A stretch of DNA of 30,824 nt, taken from positions 1 through 30,824 of the IMG/VR virus record IMGVR_UViG_3300048839_000472. One strand, written 5' to 3'. Origin of the DNA: a virus. The notes under the pieces were generated by a model that saw only the letters and a program-made list of their open reading frames with translations, was not told the DNA's origin and searched no databases. Of the stretch, positions 6,711 to 14,630 are shown piece by piece; position 1 is the first letter of the stretch, and the number at the start of each line of letters is the position of its first letter. Made by a program: the position numbers and the translations under genes.

Positions 6711-7006
6711 ACAAGTTTAATCTTTTGGTAGAAGAGTTAGATGGCACTCTTCTTAAGAAAGGAAGTGATTATGCAAATCAGGATAAGTTGTCTAACTTTA
6801 AATTGGCTGGAAATATTACAGGGATTGGGGCACCATTGAATTGCCTCAATCTCGTTGCAACTAAAGTAGCAAGACTGGGGGTTTTATTGAATAGTGATAA
6901 AGAGCCAAGTAATGAGTCAATCCAGGATTCTGTAAAAGATCTTATTTGTTATGGCATCTTATTATACATGATATTAGATGAACGAGATCATAATAGCGTT
7001 TTTTAA
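6689..7006 (+). CDS. DUF1599 / nucleotide modification-associated domain 1 protein
   Basis: A 105-residue protein matching the short all-helical DUF1599 family along its whole length: 'KKGSDYANQDKLSNFKLAG' near the N-terminus, then 'NCLNLVATKVARLGVLL' and 'NESIQDSVKDLICYGILLYM'. Members occur widely in phages and sit next to nucleotide metabolism and DNA modification genes. The fold is related to MazG-type nucleotide pyrophosphohydrolases, and the conserved acidic residues (D of GSDYA, E and D of NESIQD) would bind metal. The exact substrate is unknown. No base-modification gene is in view. Confidence 0.75.
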   Translation: MDHSQFVNKFNLLVEELDGTLLKKGSDYANQDKLSNFKLAGNITGIGAPLNCLNLVATKVARLGVLLNSDKEPSNESIQDSVKDLICYGILLYMILDERDHNSVF

Positions 7007-7205
7007 CGGGCAAACTATTATTATAAGTATTCTTTTCATTATAATGGCCGAGCTTATTTCTGCTAGACTTATGAGAGAAGCTGATGATACAGAATGCAAC
7101 GGTTTTTGGTGTACTTTGTCAATGTGTTTTATTTTGCTGGGTTATGTAGGAGGTGCAGCAGGATTTATTTCTTTAATTTTTATTGGAGTAAAAAATATGT
7201 TATGA
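6978..7205 (+). CDS. 75-aa two-span membrane protein
   Basis: Starts MNEIIIAFFNGQTIIISILF. Hydrophobic helices lie at about residues 12-30 and 45-72 (CTLSMCFILLGYVGGAAGFI), separated by a short acidic loop with a Cys (DDTECNG). It overlaps the DUF1599 gene by 29 bases and its stop overlaps the next start (ATGA). No family is recognised. Its position in a run of small membrane proteins suggests host-envelope functions during infection. Confidence 0.55.
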   Translation: MNEIIIAFFNGQTIIISILFIIMAELISARLMREADDTECNGFWCTLSMCFILLGYVGGAAGFISLIFIGVKNML

Positions 7206-7429
7206 CGATTAAAAAGTTTTGGGAAAATTTTACCCCAGCAAATGTTTGGTTTACTGTTCAGGGATATTGGAGAACTTATGTTTCACATAGAAAACCAAAG
7301 AAGTTAACTGTTGAAGAGAAGATAAAAAAATGTCCTGAATGTTGGGAAGCTGGAGAATGTGTTGTTTGTAATTGCCCCATAGTCCCCATGTTTCAGTCAG
7401 ACAAGCCTTGTCCAAAGGAAAATTTTTAA
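7202..7429 (+). CDS. 75-aa protein with C-terminal cysteine cluster (zinc-ribbon-like)
   Basis: I chose the ATG at 7202, which overlaps the preceding stop as ATGA; the longer frame from 7094 would run over the membrane gene. The product starts MTIKKFWENFTPANVWFTVQ, is basic in the middle (SHRKPKKLTVEEKIKK), and ends in a cluster (CPECWEAGECVVCNCP...KPCP) with six Cys residues, most likely binding zinc. Similar Cys clusters occur in small phage host-takeover proteins, but the partner is unknown. Confidence 0.6.
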   Translation: MTIKKFWENFTPANVWFTVQGYWRTYVSHRKPKKLTVEEKIKKCPECWEAGECVVCNCPIVPMFQSDKPCPKENF

Positions 7430-7431
7430 CA

Positions 7432-7545
7432 ATGAAAGAAGCTAAAGAACAAGAAAAAAAGTTTTCTGCACTTGAACAAATAGAATATGCTTTTGGTACT
7501 CCAGAAAGCGTTAAAGATTATATGCAAAGAAGATATGGAAACTAA
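7432..7545 (+). CDS. 37-aa hypothetical peptide
   Basis: A short frame starting MKEAKEQEKKFSALEQIEYA and ending MQRRYGN fills the gap between the zinc-ribbon-like gene and the DUF1573 gene. It overlaps the latter by 11 bases. It reads as a single charged helix with an aromatic tail. The normal codon use and the tight packing of the neighbours support it, but at this length the call is moderate. Confidence 0.45.
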   Translation: MKEAKEQEKKFSALEQIEYAFGTPESVKDYMQRRYGN

Positions 7546-7837
7546 TAATGGGTGGGTAGAAAAGACCCACAATTTTGGAGAAGTAAAAGAAAAAGAAGAG
7601 GTTATTTATACGTTTGAATATGCTGGTAATAAAAATTATAGTTATCATACTAGTAGCTGTGGGTGTACTACAGGAGTTTGGGATAACGGTAAAATAGTAG
7701 TAAAGTATAAAACAGGAGTAATTCCTGCGCATATTAAGGAGAAACAAAATTACATGGATACCACAAAGAAAGTATTCGTGTATTTTAAAGATGGTCATGT
7801 AGATGAATTACGATTAGTCGGAAAAATTATAACATGA
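7535..7837 (+). CDS. DUF1573-domain protein (Ig-like fold)
   Basis: I chose the ATG at 7535, giving 100 residues (METNNGWVEKTHNFGEVKEK...). The sequence follows the DUF1573 pattern common in Bacteroidota: 'HNFGEVKEKEEVIYTFEYAG', then 'SSCGCTTGVWDNGKIVVKYK', then a Lys-containing turn and 'KVFVYFKDGHVDELRLVGKI'. Cellular members are secreted or periplasmic Ig-like domains; this copy has no signal peptide. It was probably taken from a host and reused in the virion or in assembly. Function is unknown. Confidence 0.7.
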   Translation: METNNGWVEKTHNFGEVKEKEEVIYTFEYAGNKNYSYHTSSCGCTTGVWDNGKIVVKYKTGVIPAHIKEKQNYMDTTKKVFVYFKDGHVDELRLVGKIIT

Positions 7838-8091
7838 ACATAGAAAAATTATATCAGACGGTTAAGAATTGGTTCCGTCCTTATACTAAAGAAGAACAAG
7901 AACTAATAGTTGAAAGACTCCGACAAGCCAAAGAAAAATATCTGGCAGGAACCATATTATTTACTGGTTACTCCGAATTAGAAATCATTGATGTGGAATG
8001 GGATTACAAAGCAAAATGTCCAACTGCATACTGTTTTGATCATATTAGTCAATTAGATAAAAATATTTGGCTTACTGAATTTAAGTTATGA
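7834..8091 (+). CDS. 85-aa hypothetical protein
   Basis: Starts MNIEKLYQTVKNWFRPYTKE. The N-terminal half is helical (TKEEQELIVERLRQAKEKYL); the C-terminal half has strands and two Cys (WDYKAKCPTAYCFDHISQLD). It overlaps the DUF1573 gene and the next gene by 4 bases each (ATGA type). No family is recognised. Confidence 0.55.
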   Translation: MNIEKLYQTVKNWFRPYTKEEQELIVERLRQAKEKYLAGTILFTGYSELEIIDVEWDYKAKCPTAYCFDHISQLDKNIWLTEFKL

Positions 8092-8633
8092 TATTTACAA
8101 TTAGAAATAATGTACCTACGATAACTTTGGAGGGAGTAAATATTCCTGAATTCAAAGCTATTTGGATGAACGATCCTAGCGAGGAAAAGATACTGGCGTC
8201 TAAGGAGTTGGCCTATGTTTATCATATGGCCAGCCCGAAGTCGTCTTATGCTAAACTTTCCGAATTGGAAAAGGAAGGAGAAGTTAGAAGAGACTTTATA
8301 GGGAAAGACGATTGGGAACCTTCTGAACTTGTATTACAAGCTATTAATAAATTTAAGAAATTAAACACTACAGAGTTAATGCGTCTTTTAGATGCTGCTG
8401 CCAGTGTAGCCGATAAACTTGCGGATTATTTTAATGGTATTGATTTTGAAGAGGTGAGTATGCAAGGATTACCAAAGTATGAAGCAGCCTCCGTTATTAA
8501 TTCTCTTTCTAAACTTTCCAGTGTAGTTAAATCTATCAGAGAATTAAGGGAACAGGTTAATAAAGAACAGGAGCTTAATTCTGAGAAAGTACGCGGCAAT
8601 GTTAGCTTATCAATATTTGATGAAGATGAGTGA
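8088..8633 (+). CDS. 181-aa helical protein before the large terminase, small-terminase candidate
   Basis: Starts MIFTIRNNVPTITLEGVNIP. A beta-rich N-terminus is followed by a helical region (PSEEKILASKELAYVYHMAS; later LMRLLDAAASVADKLADYF) and a long C-terminal helix ending in acidic residues (SLSIFDEDE). It lies two short genes upstream of the large terminase, the usual place of the DNA-recognition (small) terminase subunit, and the helical repeats would suit such a ring-forming protein. No helix-turn-helix is clear, so the assignment rests on position and size. Confidence 0.6.
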   Translation: MIFTIRNNVPTITLEGVNIPEFKAIWMNDPSEEKILASKELAYVYHMASPKSSYAKLSELEKEGEVRRDFIGKDDWEPSELVLQAINKFKKLNTTELMRLLDAAASVADKLADYFNGIDFEEVSMQGLPKYEAASVINSLSKLSSVVKSIRELREQVNKEQELNSEKVRGNVSLSIFDEDE

Positions 8634-8868
8634 AATAAAAATTAGTATTGAGTATAATCCGAATGACCCCGAACATCTTAGGTCTATGAAAAGATTTTTA
8701 AAAGCTAGCGAAATGGCCAATGCTTTGTGGGATGTAAGAGATCTGTGGAGGAAATATAAACACGAAGATTTAACCGAAGATCAATGGAAAATTGTAGACG
8801 AATATACAGATAGAATTCGTGATATTCTTATTGATCGCGGAATTTTTCTTGATGACCTATTAAATTAA
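8626..8868 (+). CDS. 80-aa helical hypothetical protein
   Basis: I chose the ATG at 8626 (MSEIKISIEYNPNDPEHLRS), overlapping the preceding gene by 8 bases; the frame is open to 8599 but that would duplicate more coding sequence. It contains one strand, then helices with many charges (MKRFLKASEMANALWDVRDL, DQWKIVDEYTDRIRDILIDR). No family is recognised. It belongs to the block leading into the packaging genes. Confidence 0.6.
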   Translation: MSEIKISIEYNPNDPEHLRSMKRFLKASEMANALWDVRDLWRKYKHEDLTEDQWKIVDEYTDRIRDILIDRGIFLDDLLN

Positions 8869-8872
8869 TAAA

Positions 8873-9046
8873 ATGGCAATAAAAATTTTTGACCCAATTA
8901 TTTATGCTAACTGGGATCCAGATGAAGAGTTGGTAAACGAAGCAGCAAAGCTTATTCATGAGGCCAATGAAATACTTGATGAAGATGACGAAGATATTGA
9001 GGAAGGTACACAACTAGAGTTTGATTTTGGTGACGAAAAAGATTAA
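8873..9046 (+). CDS. 57-aa acidic hypothetical protein
   Basis: A short frame starting MAIKIFDPIIYANWDPDEEL and ending LEFDFGDEKD. It is strongly acidic in its second half (EILDEDDEDIEEGTQ), and the leader before its ATG is A/T-rich as for its neighbours. It ends 17 bases inside the chosen start of the large terminase, so the two are probably coupled. An acidic mini-protein next to a terminase could be a regulator or DNA mimic; this is speculation. Confidence 0.55.
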   Translation: MAIKIFDPIIYANWDPDEELVNEAAKLIHEANEILDEDDEDIEEGTQLEFDFGDEKD

Positions 9047-12000
9047 CTTTAAAGTAGCAAGAATATGGGATGACTATGAAAGTAGCATCCCAGTAGATAT
9101 TCTAGAAAAATATCCAGAGCTGTATGGCCCGATCACACATATGAGTTTAAAGAATCCAGTGCGCAATACCGATGAGCCGCTGCTATTTTTTAATGATGTT
9201 AGTGTGTTTAGGCCAGCAGCCCTGGCTTTTGAAAAATCAAGGCAAGAAGCTAAAGGAACAAGCCTAGATCCTAAATATACTTATGCCCTGGAGGGGACAA
9301 AAGCGTATAAAGATTTTTGGGAAGAAGAAAGGCGTAGATGTTTGCAAGGATATGAGCCTATTATTGATGGCGAACCTTGCGGTGTTAGAATTACAGGAGA
9401 GCACTATTTTTATCTTAACTACTGTATTATTGGTAAAGTAGTAAAGAATGAAATGACTGGTGAGGATACCGAAGAATTGGGATTCCCTAATTTTGCTTCG
9501 ATGGATTATTACTGGTTCAAGGAACTGGAAAAATCAGAGAACCCGCCAGAAGGAAAGGAAAAAGAAAACTTAATTGTGGCCAAGGCGAGACGAAAAGGAT
9601 ACCAGCAACCTAATTCGGAAATAGTAATGACTCCTAATGGTTATTCTACTATGGGTCAACTTAAACCTGGAGATAAAGTTTTAACGCCAACAGGAGAAGC
9701 CACTATATTAGAATATTATCCGCAAGGGCTTTCAGATGTCTATGAAATTGAGTTATATGATGGCAGGAAAGTTACTTGTGGTTTGGAGCATTTGTGGGAA
9801 GTTTATAGTAGAGTAGGAAGAAACGGAGAAAGACAGAAAAAAGTTGTAGATACAGAATACCTTTTGAAGCAACAATTAAAAAAACGTAATGCCTATCAAT
9901 ACTACCTTCCTATTAACGAAGAAGTTCAGTATGAAGAAAAAGAATTGCCTATCCCAGCATATACAATGGGTTGTATTCTTGGTGACGGTAATGTAAGTAA
10001 ACAGTTTAAAATTTCTGGTATAGACGATGAAATTTTTAATTATTGTTTAGAAGAGTTGGAAAATTATTACTCCGGTGGCGTGTATGAAATAGGAGCAGTT
10101 TATAAAGCAAACAAACAGTATGTTTTTGCTTGTTCACCAGAAACTAAAAACTATTATAAGCAAAAATATGGAACTTCTAAATTTGCTAATAGCGTTAACC
10201 CAGTATATGAGGAATTAAAAAAATTAAACTTAGACTGTACGTCGGATAAAAAATATATTCCTTATGAATATAAAATAGGTAGTGTAGAACAACGTTATAA
10301 CCTGGTTAGAGGTCTTATGGATACCGACGGTTCCATTACAAAAGATGGATACATTTCTTTTTCTAATGTGTCAAAACGACTTGTGTTGGATTTACAAGAA
10401 GTTTTGTACTCTTTAGGTATTGTATCAGTTTTTAGGCAGAGAAAAGATGGCTTATACATACTTTATATTGGCACAAGTAAATCTGTGTTCAAAATAAGCA
10501 GAAAGCTAAATAGAATAAAGCCTGAGATAGAACATAGAAACTATATTCCGATAGTTTCAATAAAAAAGTTAGATTATCAAGAGGAAAGTAGCTGTATCTT
10601 AATAGATTCAGACAATCACCTATATTTAACCAGAGGCTATATAGTAACGCATAATTCGTATAAAAACGCAGCTGGCGCCGTATGGAAATATACTTTCTTT
10701 AAAAACTCTAGGATTATTATTGGTGCTGAGTTTGGACAAAAGGCCAAGCAAACTTTTGATATGTGTTTGAACATGATTGATTTTCTTAATCAAAACACTG
10801 AATTCAGAAGTCCTTGGACCCATAGGAAAAGCGCAGAAACTAAATGTTATATTCGTTCTGGTGTAGAAGTAGAAAAAAATGGTAGAAAGTATACTAAAGG
10901 TAAAAAGTCTATTATCGAAACTGTTTCTTTTAGTAATAAACCAGATGCGGCTGCTGGTGCTTCTGCCACAAGAATATTGATCGAGGAGGCTGGTTTGATT
11001 ACAAATCTTAAAAAAGCCTGGAAATTTACTGAACCGTTATTAAGATCTGGCAAGAAAAGAAAAGGGATCGCAATTGCCTTTGGTTGTGTAACTAAAGGAA
11101 CAAAATTGTGGACTGCCGAAGGAAAAGTTGTAAATGTAGAAGACGTAAAATTACATGATCAGATCCTCGGTTATAATAAAATTGGCGCATCAAAAGAATC
11201 TGTCTCTTATTTGCAAGAACCCGCCAAGAAAGACTGTTACTATATTAAAACAGACAAAGGAACAGAATTAGAGTGCTCTTTTGACCACCCTATTCTGGCT
11301 AGTAATAACCATTCCTATTATCGGTTTAGAAAATATCTTGATAAGAAAACCCGTATAACAGAAAAAAGGGTTAAAAAGGCCTCCTTTGTTAGAGCGGAAG
11401 ATTTACAAAGGAAAGATCAAGTTGCTGTTATTGATTCAGTTCCTATGTGGGGAAAAGAACATCTTTTAGAAGCAAGATTTATAGGATGGTTAATAGGGGA
11501 CGGTTCTTATGGTTTCGATAAAACCCCGGTGCTATCCACAGAAAATGATGAGTTGTTTTCTCACGTTAAAAATAACTATGAACATACAGTAGAAAGGGAA
11601 AGAAAAACCAAGTTGGGCCGAATTTATCGCGAAATAAGAATAAAGGGCATTACTAAATATCTTAGACACACTGGGATTTATGGGCAGACTAAACAAGCAA
11701 AAAGATTGCCGATAGATATACACAAGTATAATCGAAAAAGTTTAGCAGAATTGCTTGGTGGACTGTTCGATACAGATGGATGTGTATTTTATAAAAGAGA
11801 TAAAAACGGACATTTAAATGGTTATATAAACTTCACTACGGCCGTAAAAGAATTGGCCGAAGAAGTTAAATACCAACTGATTAAGTTTGGGATTCATGCA
11901 AGTGTTGAGACAATTAAATCAAAACCAAGAGACAGAAAGATACAGGATAAAAGTATTTATTATAGGGTTTCTATAAGAGAGTCTGTTTCTATAAAAAGAT

Positions 12001-14630
12001 TTTATCGCCACATATCTTTTAGAGTAAAATATAAACAGCAAGCCTTGTCCAATTTTTATCGTCTTATCAAGAAAGAAAAGAAGATTGGCATCACCAAAAG
12101 CGCGCTTGTATTTAGAAATGGGAAAGAATTTGCAACAGTTTTATATCTTAATGGAGTAAGATTTGAAACTATAAAAGAGATAAAACCTATTGGAGAAAAA
12201 GATATTTACAATCTTACTGCTGAAGGAACAAATACTTATTTAGCAAACAACATTATTACCCACAATACGGGCGGGGATATGTCCGGTTCTACACAAGATT
12301 TTGCTGATATGTTCAATGATCCTTCTTCTCATATGTTTAAGGTATACGATAATATATATGAGGAACACGACTCTAGGGGGAAATGTGGTTGGTTTGTTGA
12401 CGATATGTGGTTTAGAGAAGGTGCCTGGGTTGAGATCAATGGCATTAGATATGAAGCTGTTGATGATAATGGCAATGCTTTAAAATGGGTAGCTGAAATA
12501 GACCTTAATCAAGAAAGAGCAAAGATAGCTGGAAAAGATAAAGAGGCTTATACAGTTGCCTTGTCGCAGTATTGTAAAAGTGTATCTGAGGCTTTCCTTA
12601 TTACTTCTGGTAATGTTTTTCCTGTTGCAGAATTGTCTTCTAGATTGAGTGTATTAAAAACTCCTGAAGGACAAAGGTTAGCAGGGACAAACGGAGATCT
12701 CGTAGAAAAATCCGGAGTTGTATATTTTCAACCAGATTTAACTGGGAAAAAAGAACCTATAAATCGTTATCCTACACCGAAAAGCAAAAAGAATTTAGAT
12801 GGTTGTGTTGTACAATTTGAGGCGCCGTTGGAAATAAACGGTAAAGTCCCTTCTGGTGCTTATATTATTTCCATTGACCCTCTTGGTATTGATGGTGCCG
12901 GCGAGGAATCACTTGTAGCTATATATTGTTTAAAGACAAAAAGATATGCACATTTAATTGGACACGATGAGATTGTTATGTCTTATGTTGGGAGGCCAGC
13001 AGTAGATCCTCTTGATGCTACTAATTGGATTCTTCTTAAAATGGCAAAATACTATAACGCAAAGGTTACACATGAAAATGATAGAAATGGTGCTGCAATA
13101 AGAAATTTCTTTATTCAACAAAAAGAAGTTGGAAGATTATTAAGGCCACCTGCTGACATTGTAGAAAAACATGTAACCCACTCTACTACTAATTTAAGAA
13201 AATCTGGCCACTCAATGGGTAACGTAAAGTTAAAAGAATTGGGTGAAATTTATCTTAAGAGATGGTTATTAGAGAGGAGGGGACTTAATCCAAGCAATGG
13301 GCTAGAAGAATTAAATTTAGATAAAATAAATGATCGTGGCCTTTTAGAAGAGTTGATATCCTATAATAGAGATGGAAACTTTGACAGATGCGTTGCAAAA
13401 GGAAGCCAAGTTCAAACATTAAAGGGTAAAGTTCCAATAGAATATCTTAATATTGGTGATCTTGTTTTAACTCATACAGGACATTATAAACCAGTAATAA
13501 AAACAACATCTACTATACAAGAACTTACAACCGAAGTTTATGTTGTGGGGCAAAATGAACCGTTAATTTGTACCCACGACCACCCAATATTAATTTCAGA
13601 ACAAGATAAACGGGCTGGCAACAGGCACTGGAAATTTAACGAAAAAACCTGTTTTAAATCCGCCGCATCTTTAACTCCTTACAGAGATTTTGTGTTTATT
13701 CCTAAGGAACAAGAGATCAAATACTTTTTAACTCCAGAAGAGGAGTACTTGGTGGGATGGTATGTTGGAGATGGTTATCTGCATAAGAATAGGCTAACAA
13801 TAACTTTTGGAAAAAAAGAAATGGAACAAGCAAAGAAAATTGCGGATATCATGGATAAAATTTCTTTGCAACACGATTTAACGCCCCACCATAACACAAA
13901 GCCAACAGCAACAATAAAAGATATGGGGTCTCATATATTAGTATCTAGAAATTCTCCATATATTGCAAGCATATGTAAAACATACGGTGGAGTTGCAAAC
14001 AATAAAAAACTGGAATTAAATAGTATAGAGGCCGCCATAGGGATTTTAGAAGCAGAAGGAAGTTTAAAGATTACGCCGAGGGTGGCAGTAGAAGTTTCTA
14101 TGTGTGATAAACATGTCATAGAAAAAACGAGACAAATTTTAATTAATTATGGAATATGGTCCACACAAAGAACTTTCAAGGTTAAAAATTACAAGAGTAT
14201 GTATAAGTTGACTATTCCACATCTGTACGTAGATCGCCTTACAAAATATACTCAAATGTACAAAACCAACCTCCGGGTAAAACAAATGCGAAACGTTGCT
14301 ATTGAAACGGAAAACGGGTTTTTAACTCCCGTAAAAAAGGTGGTTACAGAAAGAAAAAAACAATTGTTTTTCAATTGTGAAATTGAAGAACACCACACTT
14401 ATGTTTGCCAAGGTTTTGTTTCCCACAACTGTTTAGCATTTATGGGTTGTGTTTTACAACAAGAACAGATGCTTCTCTATATGAAAGACACAGAAGAAAA
14501 CGAAGAGAGAGATGAGGCTGCCGAATTTTTTAAAGAAAGGCTGCTGTATTTACCATCAATAAACAAAAAATATTATCATGAGCGAGTTAACACTAAGGTA
14601 TCGTCCGCCACAAAGAATCCCGTTTTCTAA
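9030..14630 (+). CDS. terL: phage terminase large subunit, interrupted by three inteins
   Basis: The precursor is 1,866 residues from the GTG at 9030 (MTKKINFKVARIWDD); a TTG at 9021 is an alternative. Removing three inteins leaves about 774 residues, normal for crAss-like large terminases. The motor packages DNA into the prohead using ATP and cuts it with an RNase H-like nuclease. Visible motifs in spliced order: Walker A (KARRKGY|SYKNAAG, intein 1 at the bar), Walker B (RILIEEAG, Glu652-653 of the precursor), the coupling motif (GIAIAFG|TGGDMSG, intein 2), nuclease motif I (YIISIDPLGIDG, Asp1283), motif II (HENDRNG), and motif III (GNFDR|CLAFMGCVL, intein 3). The 3' end overlaps the portal start by 53 bases. 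The protein can only work after triple protein splicing. Confidence 0.95.
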   Translation: MTKKINFKVARIWDDYESSIPVDILEKYPELYGPITHMSLKNPVRNTDEPLLFFNDVSVFRPAALAFEKSRQEAKGTSLDPKYTYALEGTKAYKDFWEEERRRCLQGYEPIIDGEPCGVRITGEHYFYLNYCIIGKVVKNEMTGEDTEELGFPNFASMDYYWFKELEKSENPPEGKEKENLIVAKARRKGYQQPNSEIVMTPNGYSTMGQLKPGDKVLTPTGEATILEYYPQGLSDVYEIELYDGRKVTCGLEHLWEVYSRVGRNGERQKKVVDTEYLLKQQLKKRNAYQYYLPINEEVQYEEKELPIPAYTMGCILGDGNVSKQFKISGIDDEIFNYCLEELENYYSGGVYEIGAVYKANKQYVFACSPETKNYYKQKYGTSKFANSVNPVYEELKKLNLDCTSDKKYIPYEYKIGSVEQRYNLVRGLMDTDGSITKDGYISFSNVSKRLVLDLQEVLYSLGIVSVFRQRKDGLYILYIGTSKSVFKISRKLNRIKPEIEHRNYIPIVSIKKLDYQEESSCILIDSDNHLYLTRGYIVTHNSYKNAAGAVWKYTFFKNSRIIIGAEFGQKAKQTFDMCLNMIDFLNQNTEFRSPWTHRKSAETKCYIRSGVEVEKNGRKYTKGKKSIIETVSFSNKPDAAAGASATRILIEEAGLITNLKKAWKFTEPLLRSGKKRKGIAIAFGCVTKGTKLWTAEGKVVNVEDVKLHDQILGYNKIGASKESVSYLQEPAKKDCYYIKTDKGTELECSFDHPILASNNHSYYRFRKYLDKKTRITEKRVKKASFVRAEDLQRKDQVAVIDSVPMWGKEHLLEARFIGWLIGDGSYGFDKTPVLSTENDELFSHVKNNYEHTVERERKTKLGRIYREIRIKGITKYLRHTGIYGQTKQAKRLPIDIHKYNRKSLAELLGGLFDTDGCVFYKRDKNGHLNGYINFTTAVKELAEEVKYQLIKFGIHASVETIKSKPRDRKIQDKSIYYRVSIRESVSIKRFYRHISFRVKYKQQALSNFYRLIKKEKKIGITKSALVFRNGKEFATVLYLNGVRFETIKEIKPIGEKDIYNLTAEGTNTYLANNIITHNTGGDMSGSTQDFADMFNDPSSHMFKVYDNIYEEHDSRGKCGWFVDDMWFREGAWVEINGIRYEAVDDNGNALKWVAEIDLNQERAKIAGKDKEAYTVALSQYCKSVSEAFLITSGNVFPVAELSSRLSVLKTPEGQRLAGTNGDLVEKSGVVYFQPDLTGKKEPINRYPTPKSKKNLDGCVVQFEAPLEINGKVPSGAYIISIDPLGIDGAGEESLVAIYCLKTKRYAHLIGHDEIVMSYVGRPAVDPLDATNWILLKMAKYYNAKVTHENDRNGAAIRNFFIQQKEVGRLLRPPADIVEKHVTHSTTNLRKSGHSMGNVKLKELGEIYLKRWLLERRGLNPSNGLEELNLDKINDRGLLEELISYNRDGNFDRCVAKGSQVQTLKGKVPIEYLNIGDLVLTHTGHYKPVIKTTSTIQELTTEVYVVGQNEPLICTHDHPILISEQDKRAGNRHWKFNEKTCFKSAASLTPYRDFVFIPKEQEIKYFLTPEEEYLVGWYVGDGYLHKNRLTITFGKKEMEQAKKIADIMDKISLQHDLTPHHNTKPTATIKDMGSHILVSRNSPYIASICKTYGGVANNKKLELNSIEAAIGILEAEGSLKITPRVAVEVSMCDKHVIEKTRQILINYGIWSTQRTFKVKNYKSMYKLTIPHLYVDRLTKYTQMYKTNLRVKQMRNVAIETENGFLTPVKKVVTERKKQLFFNCEIEEHHTYVCQGFVSHNCLAFMGCVLQQEQMLLYMKDTEENEERDEAAEFFKERLLYLPSINKKYYHERVNTKVSSATKNPVF
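9603..10655 (+). mobile_element. TerL intein 1 (351 aa, Gln1, LAGLIDADG endonuclease), Walker A site
   Basis: The block begins QQPNSEIVMTPNGYSTMGQL directly after extein ARRKGY and ends YIVTHN before extein Ser. Splicing block B carries CGLEHLWEV, and the C-terminal His-Asn plus Ser+1 are intact. The middle contains both LAGLIDADG helices (MGCILGDGNVS and LVRGLMDTDGSI), so it can plausibly home. The first residue is Gln instead of Cys/Ser, so the normal N-S/O acyl shift at position 1 cannot occur. Such Gln1 inteins are known from phage P-loop proteins and must start splicing by another route. The Walker A location explains selection for precise removal. Confidence 0.9.
11085..12266 (+). mobile_element. 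TerL intein 2 (394 aa, Cys1, LAGLIDADG endonuclease), coupling-motif site
   Basis: Starts CVTKGTKLWTAEGKVVNVED after extein GIAIAFG and ends NNIITHN before Thr+1 (TGGDMSG). The canonical blocks are present: Cys1, block B 'ECSFDHPILAS' with its His, block F 'DIYNLTAEGTNTYLANN', and the C-terminal His-Asn. Two LAGLIDADG motifs (FIGWLIGDGSYG and LLGGLFDTDGCVF) keep their acidic residues, indicating an active homing endonuclease. The Lys/Arg-rich region after the second motif probably binds DNA. It interrupts the loop linking the ATPase to DNA movement. Confidence 0.93.
13389..14429 (+). mobile_element. TerL intein 3 (347 aa, Cys1, LAGLIDADG endonuclease), nuclease-motif site
   Basis: Starts CVAKGSQVQTLKGKVPIEYL after extein GNFDR and ends CQGFVSHN before Cys+1 (CLAFMGCVL). 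Block B is 'ICTHDHPILIS'. The C-terminal block is 'FNCEIEEHHTYVCQGFVSHN'. LAGLIDADG motif 1 is LVGWYVGDGYLH. Motif 2 is AIGILEAEGSLKI, where Glu replaces the second Asp; this is tolerated in many active enzymes. The insertion point is next to the Asp of the third catalytic motif of the nuclease domain, so an unspliced protein would be dead. Confidence 0.92.
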
